Part shown: positions 1-9,012 of the stretch, one piece after another
How the letters are laid out: every line of letters starts with the position of its first letter
How positions within the stretch are numbered: the stretch's first letter is position 1
The notes under the pieces: model-generated
Seen by the model: only the letters and a program-made list of their open reading frames with translations
Databases searched by the model: none
Told to the model about the DNA's origin: nothing
Made by a program: the position numbers and the translations under genes
Source of the DNA: Aedes albopictus
Lineage: Eukaryota; Arthropoda; Insecta; Diptera; Culicidae
Assembly: GCF_035046485.1 (NCBI RefSeq)
Contig: NC_085137.1
Location: forward strand, 476,867,396-476,931,395
Reading direction: 5' to 3'
Length of the DNA stretch: 64,000 bases

Positions 1-689
1 TCTTCCAGTTCACACTTGAAAATTATTTATGAAAAATCTTTTGCCTTAAAATACTAGGCAATTCAATTATGATAGCAACTAAGACAGCATCCAATACTTA
101 TTTTTTTATTCTTCGCGCTTGATGTTGCCGCTATGAACTAGCTAATCACATTGGTATATGGATATTATCTAAAAAAAGTTGGTGGCTGTACAAGTCATTC
201 CAGAATACATTCCAGATGACTGGAAATGTCTGAGAATCAATCCATAAGGAGTTTCAGAAATAATTTCAATATATTTCGCTAAGAGGAAACAAACCATCAT
301 CGTTTAGCAAAAACTCAAAAGCAGTTTTCTCGCTGAAATCTCAACCAATGTTAATACAAATTTATCACTGCACTCTGGCCACCATCTGGATAACAGTGAA
401 ATGATTTTCAGTGATGGTTTTGTGTCTTAGAGGAAGAAAACTGCTTTTGAATAATTGATGATTGCAGCCATTTAATTCCGTCCTCTTCTGCTTATCCTTT
501 GAACCATCTGTTGATGCACACATTTCATGTAGGATGATACCCACTTAAACGTTTGACCCCATTCCTTCAGTCCTGCTACTCTGTCAAAAACGAACTTTTA
601 GAATAATCCCATTTAAAACATGGAATCAAANNNNNNNNNNNNNNNNNNNNNNNTTTCATTAGTTTACTCATGATTTCTTTTTTACGATT
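1..689. other. Unassigned AT-rich sequence
   Basis: I see no coding or RNA gene here. A weak inverted similarity links the AAAAGCAGTTTTC around 318-334 with its complement around 437-450, so a small degenerate foldback may lie at about 290-455. The stretch contains the first N gap. Confidence 0.4.
631..653. other. Assembly gap (23 N)
   Basis: A run of 23 N just upstream of a LOA-type LINE fragment. The second gap at 41694-41716 has the same length. Confidence 0.99.
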
Positions 690-1138
690 AATTACATTAA
701 GTAGTTTACAGCATCCGTAGAACGCATAGTCGATCACCACATCCGTGATGTTTTTCTGGCTAACATGCCTCTTCATATGAACCAACATGGCTACCAATCT
801 GGTAAGTCCACTGTGACTCTTTGATACAAGGATGTTTACGATAACGAAAAGACATTTGCTCATAAGCAATCCAACTTGGGTGTTTTCTTAGATATCGAGG
901 GTGCTTTTGACAACGTGCCTTTTAATGCCATATCGGAAACCGCGCGGAGTCATGGTATATCTCCAGGGATTTCCAATTGAGTTTAACAAATGCTCAAAAA
1001 CCGACATCTCTTCGCTATATGGCGTCAAGCAGCGATTACGAAATTGAGTGATTGTGGATGCCCCCAAGGGGGAGTCTTATCACCACTTTTGTGGAATCTC
1101 GTAGCAGACAACTCAATAATAGCGGTTTTCCTATATCA
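690..1138 (+). pseudogene. LOA-clade LINE reverse transcriptase fragment, 5' part
   Basis: Broken reverse transcriptase of a non-LTR retrotransposon. Translated pieces in shifting frames give NQHGYQSGKST (about 774-820), FLDIEGAFDNVPFNA (about 887-930) and GCPQGGVLSPLLWNLVAD (about 1056-1110). The last matches GCPQGGVLSPLMWSLVVDD of the intact LOA-type frame at 45848-47728, which supports the clade. The frame is lost several times and the similarity stops after LNNSGFP at about 1136, before the catalytic FADD box. Downstream sequence to about 2074 is foreign, and the LINE resumes at about 2075. It cannot encode an active enzyme. Confidence 0.8.
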
Positions 1139-1168
1139 TCCTATTCATATATCATATATGAAATCTGT

Positions 1169-1344
1169 ACGCTTCGGCACGTGGCCGGACTCGCTTTTTT
1201 GACTATCTATTTGCAATTGGTATTGGTGCGCTTCGGTGCTGAATAGGACTCGCTTTATTTTTTCATGCTGTTGGTATTAGTGCGCTTCGGCATGATGCCG
1301 GACTCGCAATTTCTGATGGCGCTTCGGTACGGAACCGGACTCGT
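1169..1344 (+). repeat. Four-copy GCGCTTCGG...GGACTCG repeat
   Basis: Four imperfect 26-bp units lie at 1169-1194, 1228-1253, 1282-1307 and 1319-1344. Each reads CGCTTCGG, a 6-8 base variable centre, then GGACTCG; three of the four have CCGGACTCG. Units two and three also share an upstream TTGGTATT, so the larger unit was about 54 bp. The conserved halves could form a short stem around the centre. I do not recognise the family. Confidence 0.65.
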
Positions 1345-2074
1345 ATCACTTGTACCACAAAAAAAAACTGATTCATCGGTTGAAAGCATTTTTTCCACTG
1401 GAAATTATAATCCTACCGACAGTGCGCCAAAATGAAGAATTTTACCTTTATAATCAACGTCACTCCAAAATAACCACAGAGTTTAAAATTTTCATTTTCA
1501 ATGAGTGAAATTCAACGTGAACTTTGAAAATTCTCAACTGAGGGATCAAAATAAAATTCATTTTGATGAATGAATTTTTTCACCTATTCATTCATTTGTC
1601 TGTAACTGACAATTTTCACTGAGAAATAAAACTGGACCGTGACTCACGATTATACTTCCAATCACCTCAAAACTTGTGTATAGTAGTTTATTAGAATATT
1701 AATTATGTTCTCTATTTGTCCATTAAGTCGGATTGTGCGTTTTCTAACAGAAATTGGACATTTTACGACGTGCGAAAAAATATTCGTGACAGAGAATTGA
1801 ATGAATAAAGAGAGGCATTCAGCTGACAATGAATGTGGCTAAACACGAATGAAAAAATGAGAATGTCAATCTTCACTTTCAATCTTCGAATTTTTTACTC
1901 TCTGTAACCAACACAATATTTCCGATTTCGTAGCACGTTTATTTTCCAAACCGATCACCATCCGTATCCAACACACCGTCCCGTGTTTCCTCACTCCTCT
2001 CACTCCCCCTCTCTCTTCTTCATTTTCACAGTCCCGACAACACTCTAATTACAAACTAAACATTATATTTCTTA
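1345..2074. other. Foreign insert inside the LOA LINE, possible degenerate TIR element
   Basis: This stretch separates the two halves of the LOA fragment (1136 and 2075). In the intact copy the corresponding protein interval is only about 90 residues, so most of this DNA is inserted or replaced. The motif around 1469-1500 (ACAGAGTTTAAAATTTTC) resembles the complement of 1880-1915, and ATTCATT/AATGAAT runs recur between, as in a decayed TIR element. Boundaries are not defined. Confidence 0.35.
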
Positions 2075-2207
2075 TACTCTACAGTACGTTGGAGTTATTC
2101 TTGATTCCAAGCATTCCTGGACACCTCATGTTGAGTTCAAAATCAAGAAAGCTTGTGTATAGTCTTCGGACAATGCCGGCGAACCTTTGGTATAACTTGG
2201 GGTCTCA
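2075..2207 (+). pseudogene. LOA-clade LINE reverse transcriptase fragment, 3' part
   Basis: Translation gives YVGVILDSKHSWTPHV from about 2083 and, after a one-base shift, VFGQCRRTFGITWGLK to about 2203. The intact LOA frame at 45848-47728 has YLGLILDAKLNW followed by SKTIGRKWGLKP at the same place, so this is the continuation of the fragment at 690-1138. It ends where the 145-bp satellite-like unit of the neighbouring foldback begins. Confidence 0.75.
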
Positions 2208-2399
2208 AACTCAGCAAGCTCAGAACTATCTGATAGTAAAGTCTTTGGTTTGGGATTTATCCGCTAGGTGGCGCATTGTGTCTGAAAAACTCGAACACGT
2301 ATATCTCGATACCCTATTGAGGTACAAGCATGCCGTTTTCAGCAAAGTTGTTCAGCAGGCTAAGAACTATCTGGCAATGGCGTCTTTGGTTCGAAAATC

Positions 2400-2910
2400 G
2401 TCCGCTGGGAACTCCTCAAGAACTTCCTCCAGGAATTACTTCAGGAAATCTTCCGAGAATTCTTCTAGGGCAGAAATTCCTCCGGGAAATCCCCTAGGAA
2501 ATCCTCCAGAAATTCCTCCGAGGATTCCTCCGGAAATTTCTCCAGGATTTCAGGAACTGCTTCAGGAATTCCTTCGGCAATTTCTGCAGGAATTCTGCTG
2601 GGATTTTTTTCTATAAATTCCCCCGGACTTTTTTCCAAGATTTTCTCCGGATTTTTCACTGAGAATTTCACCAAGAATTCATCCATGAGTGCCTCCAGGA
2701 ATTCCGCCATGAACTCCTCCGGGAAATTCTTCAGGAATTCCTCCGGGACGTTCTATAGGAATATCTCCCGAATTTTTTTCAGGATTCCTCCAGGAATATA
2801 TCCGGAAATTTTCTAGGGAAAACTTCCGGTTTTTTTTCAAGAAAATCCTCTGGGAATTTCTCCCGGAATTCCTCTAGGACTTCCTTTAAGAACTCTGGGG
2901 TTCAAGAAAG
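2400..2910. repeat. GAATTCC-type 12-bp degenerate repeat, CCAGGAATTCCTCC orientation
   Basis: Variants of CCAGGAATTCCT and TCCGGGAAATTCC recur every 12 bp or so. Reading frames across it (for example 2465-2710 on the minus strand) repeat every four residues and are not genes. Confidence 0.85.
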
Positions 2911-3057
2911 CATGTTTACAATTCAATAATCAACCATAATTAGGCAAAAGTTGTTGCACCAGTGTTCTAACGTGTCATTTCATATTACCGAACTACGCTT
3001 GAACAGAAAAGACATTGTTTATAAAGATAATATATACAATGAAAATGAAAAATTGAA

Positions 3058-3476
3058 ATCCTCTGGGAATTTCACCAAGCATTCCTCTGAGAATCCCTCT
3101 AAGATTTTTTCTAGGAATTCCTCCGGTAATTTCTCTCGCAATTCCTCTGGAAATATTTTCAAGGAATCCTCCTTCCTGGGGGATTCCCCGAAGGAAATTC
3201 CTGGAAGAATCTCTGGAGGAATCCCCTGAGGGAATTCCTGGAGGAATCACCGGGAGAATTCCTGGAGAAATGCCCGAACGAATTCCTGGAAATAATCCCG
3301 GAAAAGTCCTGGAGAAATGACTGAAGGAATCACCGGAGAAATTGCTGATGGGAGTCTTAGAAGAATTCCCGGAGAAATACCTGGAGGGAATTGTAAAGAA
3401 ATTCCTAGTGGAATTCCAAGATAATAATGGTGGGATTTCCTGAAGAAATTCCTAGTGGAATTACTGGAGAAACGTC
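3058..3476. repeat. GAATTCC-type 12-bp degenerate repeat with orientation switch
   Basis: The first part reads TCCTCTGGGAATTTC, the second GGAATTCCTGGAGGAATC. The switch near 3175-3190 is close to the symmetry centre of the surrounding foldback. Confidence 0.8.
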
Positions 3477-3617
3477 ATTTCCAGATAGTTCTTAGCCTGC
3501 TGAACAACTTTGCTGAAAACGGCATGCTTGTACCTTATTAGGGTATCGAGATATACGTGTTCGAGTTTTTCGGACACAATGCGCCAGCTAGCGGATAAAT
3601 CCCAAACCAAAGACTTT

Positions 3618-3713
3618 CCCAAGTAACAGAACTAGCTGAATAGTAGTTTCTTAAGCTAAAATTTGCCTAAGAGTGGTTTGTTCCACTCTTATACAGCAAA
3701 AATGTTTGTAGGG
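3618..3713. mobile_element. MITE family A, copy 1 (96 bp, TT duplication)
   Basis: The element begins CCCAAGTAACA and ends TGTTTGTAGGG, flanked by TT on both sides. The matching left arm of the foldback lacks it and reads GACTTTACTATC, which gives the empty site exactly. A second copy of the same length lies at 24967-25062. It is too short to encode anything and must depend on a transposase elsewhere. Confidence 0.9.
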
Positions 3714-3960
3714 TTACTATCAGTAGTTCTGAGCTTGCTGAAGAATTTTGCTGAAGACAGCATCATTCTATCTTATCAGGTTTCTGGGATATGACGGTTT
3801 GAACATTTTTGACACTGGCGCCGACTAGCGGCCGAATCGCGAACCAAAGTCGCCGTTGCCAGTAAGTTTTAACCCGCTGAACAAATTCGCCGAAGATACT
3901 ATGCTTCTACCTCATCGGGATCTTGAGATATACGTTGCGCAAACTATGTGGCCAATTTTG

Positions 3961-4335
3961 GTACCCCAAGACAATCCGGAATAACTCCGGAACCATGTGG
4001 ACCAGGCACCCATTTCCCCGGCATCATAAACTAGAAGAGTTTCTCGGGAAGTTGTGAAAATTTAATCAAAATCCATCGAAAAACAAAAAAGTTATGACCA
4101 TTTTTGTGCTTTTCCGAAGGTGGAAAATGTACGTTGGCTGGATGAAGGTTAAAGTCCAAACTTAATTTATGCATGAATTTCCCTCTTTTTATGCCTTTTT
4201 CAATTTATGCACATTTTTAAATTATGCAGTCCCAGCCAAATGCATAAAAAAAGGTTCCAGTGTGTAATGTTCTTAAGCTCTCAGGATAGTCCACAACACC
4301 AAGCAAATAAGGTCCCTTGGACACTGCTGTAAAGG
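3961..4335. other. Unassigned, with ATTTATGCA repeats
   Basis: No gene is seen. AATTTATGCA-like words recur at about 4166, 4201 and 4222, close to GCATAAA-type complements, which suggests a degenerate hairpin repeat. Confidence 0.4.
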
Positions 4336-4696
4336 CATGGGTGTGTTTACGCTTAACTGCAATATGCTGAAAATGGTCATTGACAGAGGAAACTCTCAAT
4401 TAATAACTGTGGAAGTGTTTATAAAACACTATGTACACCCCATATAAATTAGGCCGAGCAAACGGCTTGCTGAAATTTAGTCAAATTTGTTTATTCGTTC
4501 ATTAAACTCTATTGATCACCAACAAGGTTTATTGCGGAAACTCAGTAAATTTTGCCGAAAGTACAACATTAAAATTTGCTGGACCCTTCAAGTTGGTAAA
4601 ATTCAGCAAAATTTTTCAGATAGCTGTTGATGTGTAAGCTGAGAAGCAGGCTTAGTGGTAGGGTAGACGTTATACAATGAAGAACAAGAAGATCTC
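4336..4696 (+). repeat. Dispersed GCTGAGAAGCAGGC repeat, copy 1, split by a MITE
   Basis: Contains AATGGTCATTGACAGAGGAA, CTCTCAATTAATAACTGTGG and, after a 199-bp interruption, AGCTGAGAAGCAGGCTTAG. I know this as a very common Aedes dispersed repeat. A second copy at 6664-6782 carries the same words without the interruption. Confidence 0.7.
4436..4634. mobile_element. TA-flanked MITE inside the dispersed repeat (199 bp)
   Basis: Flanked by TA at 4434-4435 and 4635-4636, with ends CACCCC and GATGTG. The inner ends share an inverted TTGCTGAAATTTA/TTGCTGAATTTTA block. Its removal joins the halves of the GCTGAGAAGCAGGC repeat, which is the best support. The terminal repeats are weak. Confidence 0.5.
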
Positions 4697-5463
4697 CAAT
4701 CAAATGAAATGCTAAAACCGCGAAGAGAGTATTGTTGCATCAGAATTGCAATAACAATAAACTTCAGCTCAGATTCCTCAAAATAAAATAATGGCTACTC
4801 ATAAATTATCACGCGATAAATTTGACTAGCTTTATCGGACAAAAGGCAGCACAACCCAGTTCTTCACAGCAATTAATTATTCTGAACCAATGTTCAACAA
4901 AAACCTCCTCCAGCAACGCAAGAAATCACACAAATTATGCGTCAAGAAAGACAATATTGGCTCTTGGTGATGGTACTCGAGAAACAAAAGCAACCAACTT
5001 TGAAGCGAACCTCACCATTCTTGAAACTGTTCATAGAACACCACATCAACAGAAGAAGAAAAAATCTCCAACCCGGAAAACACGTTCACCTAAATGATAC
5101 AACATTTGTTTGGCGAAATTTAGCTAGCCAAAATTAGATAACAGTTTATTGTTAGCTCGTTTCCGCCTCGGGACATCGCATCGCAGCGCCATACACGTAC
5201 AGAGTGATGTGAGCGAGCGTAGCAACGTGGCGGCGGCGGCCGTGCACTCCATCGTTGGAGTGCGGAAAAAACGCTACACAAGAAGAACTTCTCCACACTC
5301 AATTTTCCTGGATTTTTTTTTCTTTTGTGGTGAAAGGGGGAACGAGGTAAAATGGACTGATATATAAAAGTCCAACTAAGGGTGCATTCTACTGATTATA
5401 TCTAAGACGTATTTTCACATTTCAAAGTGATTTTTTTTTTGTTGGGAACCGACTGTAATCTTG
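4697..5463. other. Unassigned sequence
   Basis: Short open frames (4822-5097, 5149-5367) show no recognisable domain. A GC-rich patch with GCGGCGGCGGCC lies at 5230-5245, unlike its AT-rich surroundings, but I cannot assign a promoter or gene. Confidence 0.35.
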
Positions 5464-5720
5464 ACTCTATAGATTACCGGCTACGCAGTCTTAGGCTTAA
5501 AAATAAACGTTAAACGTTAAGCCTTAAGTGATTCCGAAGTGTAATCATGTACCAAAAACGACAGAAAACGATACAGCTAAAGATAGACAAAACATTTGAC
5601 CAAAAACGTAAATATTTATTTTACTCCCTGAGGAAGACACTATCGCCGTGTCGAAACGTCGGGTGAAAAATAAACTCGTTTTTTGAAGCATAAGACTGCG
5701 TAGCCGTTAATCTATAGAGT
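5464..5720. repeat. Foldback with hammerhead-like core
   Basis: The arms 5464-5499 and 5685-5720 are inverted copies (ACTCTATAGATTA then CGGCTACGCAGTCTTA). Inside, at 5628-5656, is CTGAGGA, a perfect 5-bp stem GACAC/GTGTC with a 7-base loop, then GAAA. This has the CUGANGA-stem II-GAAA order of a hammerhead ribozyme. Penelope-like retroelements are known to carry hammerheads in their terminal repeats, so a Penelope-type terminal repeat is one explanation. I see no convincing stems I and III, so catalysis is not supported. Confidence 0.5.
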
Positions 5721-5724
5721 AAAA

Positions 5725-6335
5725 ATTTGTAGACATATTCTATTGAAAAGAGCATGCAACACTGCTAAACTGCGTCAAAAAATCCCGTTAATGGATTTAC
5801 AATAAAACCTTCGATTGAAAGTGAAAAAGCTGCAGAATGCTGAAAAATCTATTGAAAAATTTCCTTTGAACCCACCTTCCTCTAATTTTTGTTTTCCACT
5901 CAACCTTCATTGTTTGCTGCACTGCACTCACTCGTCGCCATCGTTATTGTGTGGGTTTGGGTGTTGTGCATCCGCGCGCAGCGCATCCTCACATTTAAAT
6001 TGCAAACACGTAAACATCCTGAAGCGAAGTTGAGTTGCATGCACTCCAGTGTGCTCCATAGCAGTGGTCCACTTTTGGAGCCTGCTGCACAAGAAGGTGC
6101 ATTTTTTCCACTTCATTCTTATTCAGTACTTTATCAAACGGGAACGTTTAGGCGTTTAGATTCCGTTCGGTCTAAGTTTTCCATCCGCATGCCGGTATGG
6201 TGGTGTGTGTTTGACGGAAAACATATTTTCTTATGAGTTTGTTCTAGCAAAACTAGGTTTTGCGGGATCTAGAGAAAAGCTTTGTTTTCAGATATCTTTC
6301 AGTGTACTAACATCCAATTAATGCTTTTGTTTGAT
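5725..6335. other. Unassigned sequence
   Basis: No conserved domain is seen in the overlapping small frames on either strand (5815-6236). Confidence 0.35.
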
Positions 6336-6490
6336 GCTGGGTCATTAGGCCGAAGGTCATTAGGCCGAAGGCCATTAGGCCGAAGATCATTAGGCCGAAT
6401 GGTCATTAGGCCGAATGGTCATCAGGACGAATTGAAAGTTAGCCGTTGTTTTTACCTTTTCCAACAATTTTTGACAAAAACTAGTTTAAC

Positions 6491-6661
6491 AATGGAACTA
6501 GAAAGAATAGCCTATGTTTTAAAGAAGGAAAAATTTATGAATTGAATATCAGCAGTTTCAGCGCCAAAAACTATTTCAGCAATGATACTAGAAAGAACAG
6601 CCTATATTTAAAAGAAGGAAAAATTCATGGGTAAAATATCAGTAGATTCAGCATCAATAAA
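6491..6661 (+). repeat. Tandem duplication, about 88-bp period
   Basis: Positions 6491-6572 and 6579-6661 are diverged copies, both with ACTAGAAAGAA.AGCCTAT and AAAGAAGGAAAAATT. They are internal to the minisatellite foldback. Confidence 0.75.
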
Positions 6662-6663
6662 GT

Positions 6664-6782
6664 ATCTTCGTGCCTGTCACACGATACACACATGCAAAAT
6701 GGTCATTTGCAGAGGAAGCTCTCAGTTAATAAGCTGAGAAGCAGGCTTTGTCTCAGTGGGGACGTAACGGCAAGAAGAAGAC
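6664..6782 (+). repeat. Dispersed GCTGAGAAGCAGGC repeat, copy 2
   Basis: Contains GTGCCTGTCACACGATACAC, AATGGTCATTTGCAGAGGAA, GCTGAGAAGCAGGCTTTG and GGGGACGTAACGGCAAGAAG. Compared with copy 1, the segment between GTTAATAA and GCTGAGAAGC is deleted. Confidence 0.7.
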
Positions 6783-7112
6783 CCAATGACCATTCGGCCT
6801 GATGACCATTCGGCCTAATGACCATTCGGCCTAATGACCATTCGGCCTAATGACCATTCGGCCTAATGACCTTCGGCCGAATGGCCTTCGGCCTAATGAC
6901 CTTCGGCCGAATGGCCTGACACCCTTTTGTTTAACTGAACTTTTTGTAGCTGCTCCTGCAACTCCTCAGGAGCATCTTGGGATGTCGAGAATATGAAACA
7001 CAAACCTGACAATTACGGCAGACTTCAGTAGGCTGGACACTAAACAAACGTGAGTGGCAATCTATTCGGTCTAATTGTATTTCGATTGAATTCGATTTCA
7101 ATTTGAATCAAA

Positions 7113-7193
7113 GGATTTGGATTTGGAGTGGATTTGGATTGGATTTGGACTGGATTTGGATTGGACTTGGATTGGATTTGGATTGGATTTGGA
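7113..7193 (+). repeat. 12-bp (GGATTTGGATTG)n array
   Basis: Roughly seven units of GGATTTGGATT(G/T) with a few substitutions. It leads directly into the 11-bp array. Confidence 0.85.
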
Positions 7194-7196
7194 AAG

Positions 7197-9012
7197 GAAA
7201 AAAAACAGAACAGAAACAGAACAAAAACAGAACAGAAACAGAACAGAAACAGAACAGAAACAGAACAGAAACAGAACAGAAACAGAACAGAAACAGAACA
7301 GAAACAGAACAGAAACAGAACAGAAACAGAACAGAAACAGAACAGAAACAGAACAGAAACAGAACAGAAACAGAACAGAAACAGAACAGAAACAGAACAG
7401 AAACAGAACAGAAACAGAACAGAAACAGAACAGAAACAGAACAGAAACAGAACAGAAACAGAACAGAAACAGAACAGAAACAGAACAGAAACAGAACAGA
7501 AACAGAACAGAAACAGAACAGAAACAGAACAGAAACAGAACAGAAACAGAACAGAAACAGAACAGAAACAGAACAGAAACAGAACAGAAACAGAACAGAA
7601 ACAGAACAGAAACAGAACAGAAACAGAACAGAAACAGAACAGAAACAGAACAGAAACAGAACAGAAACAGAACAGAAACAGAACAGAAACAGAACAGAAA
7701 CAGAACAGAAACAGAACAGAAACAGAACAGAAACAGAACAGAAACAGAACAGAAACAGAACAGAAACAGAACAGAAACAGAACAGAAACAGAACAGAAAC
7801 AGAACAGAAACAGAACAGAAACAGAACAGAAACAGAACAGAAACAGAACAGAAACAGAACAGAAACAGAACAGAAACAGAACAGAAACAGAACAGAAACA
7901 GAACAGAAACAGAACAGAAACAGAACAGAAACAGAACAGAAACAGAACAGAAACAGAACAGAAACAGAACAGAAACAGAACAGAAACAGAACAGAAACAG
8001 AACAGAAACAGAACAGAAACAGAACAGAAACAGAACAGAAACAGAACAGAAACAGAACAGAAACAGAACAGAAACAGAACAGAAACAGAACAGAAACAGA
8101 ACAGAAACAGAACAGAAACAGAACAGAAACAGAACAGAAACAGAACAGAAACAGAACAGAAACAGAACAGAAACAGAACAGAAACAGAACAGAAACAGAA
8201 CAGAAACAGAACAGAAACAGAACAGAAACAGAACAGAAACAGAACAGAAACAGAACAGAAACAGAACAGAAACAGAACAGAAACAGAACAGAAACAGAAC
8301 AGAAACAGAACAGAAACAGAACAGAAACAGAACAGAAACAGAACAGAAACAGAACAGAAACAGAACAGAAACAGAACAGAAACAGAACAGAAACAGAACA
8401 GAAACAGAACAGAAACAGAACAGAAACAGAACAGAAACAGAACAGAAACAGAACAGAAACAGAACAGAAACAGAACAGAAACAGAACAGAAACAGAACAG
8501 AAACAGAACAGAAACAGAACAGAAACAGAACAGAAACAGAACAGAAACAGAACAGAAACAGAACAGAAACAGAACAGAAACAGAACAGAAACAGAACAGA
8601 AACAGAACAGAAACAGAACAGAAACAGAACAGAAACAGAACAGAAACAGAACAGAAACAGAACAGAAACAGAACAGAAACAGAACAGAAACAGAACAGAA
8701 ACAGAACAGAAACAGAACAGAAACAGAACAGAAACAGAACAGAAACAGAACAGAAACAGAACAGAAACAGAACAGAAACAGAACAGAAACAGAACAGAAA
8801 CAGAACAGAAACAGAACAGAAACAGAACAGAAACAGAACAGAAACAGAACAGAAACAGAACAGAAACAGAACAGAAACAGAACAGAAACAGAACAGAAAC
8901 AGAACAGAAACAGAACAGAAACAGAACAGAAACAGAACAGAAACAGAACAGAAACAGAACAGAAACAGAACAGAAACAGAACAGAAACAGAACAGAAACA
9001 GAACAGAAACAG
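7197..9012 (+). repeat. 11-bp (AACAGAACAGA)n satellite, about 165 copies
   Basis: Almost perfect tandem repeat; the only clear variant is near 7223 (ACAAAAACAG). The plus strand has no T anywhere in the array. Because 11 is not a multiple of 3 and no phase makes a stop codon, all three forward frames stay open and each encodes the same 11-residue repeat (TEQKQNRNRTE). This is a property of the repeat, not evidence of a gene. Confidence 0.97.

Larger units (their letters stand above)
2208..3960. repeat. Large foldback: 145-bp units flanking GAATTCC-type repeats
   Basis: The left arm (about 2208-2385) is the inverted complement of about 3477-3720: both contain GTTCAGCAGGCTAAGAACTA, CAAGCATGCCGTTTTCAGC and the AAAGTCTTTGGTTTGGGAT block. 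Between them the GAATTCC-type repeat reads in CCAGGAATTCCTCC orientation at 2400-2910 and switches to GGAATTCCTGG orientation near 3180. To the right, two more diverged copies of the roughly 145-bp unit follow (3716-3856 and 3857-3960), recognisable by GCTGAA.AA.TT.GC.GAAGA and GAGATATACG. The right arm carries a 96-bp MITE that the left arm lacks. Confidence 0.8.
6340..6920. repeat. Foldback with 15-bp TTAGGCCGAA minisatellite arms
   Basis: The left arm (6340-6433) has about six GGTCATTAGGCCGAA units and the right arm (6784-6920) about eight or nine in inverted orientation (GACCATTCGGCCTAAT). In the right arm some units themselves flip (GACCTTCGGCCGAATGGCC). Between them are an 88-bp tandem duplication and a copy of the GCTGAGAAGCAGGC repeat. 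Confidence 0.85.
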
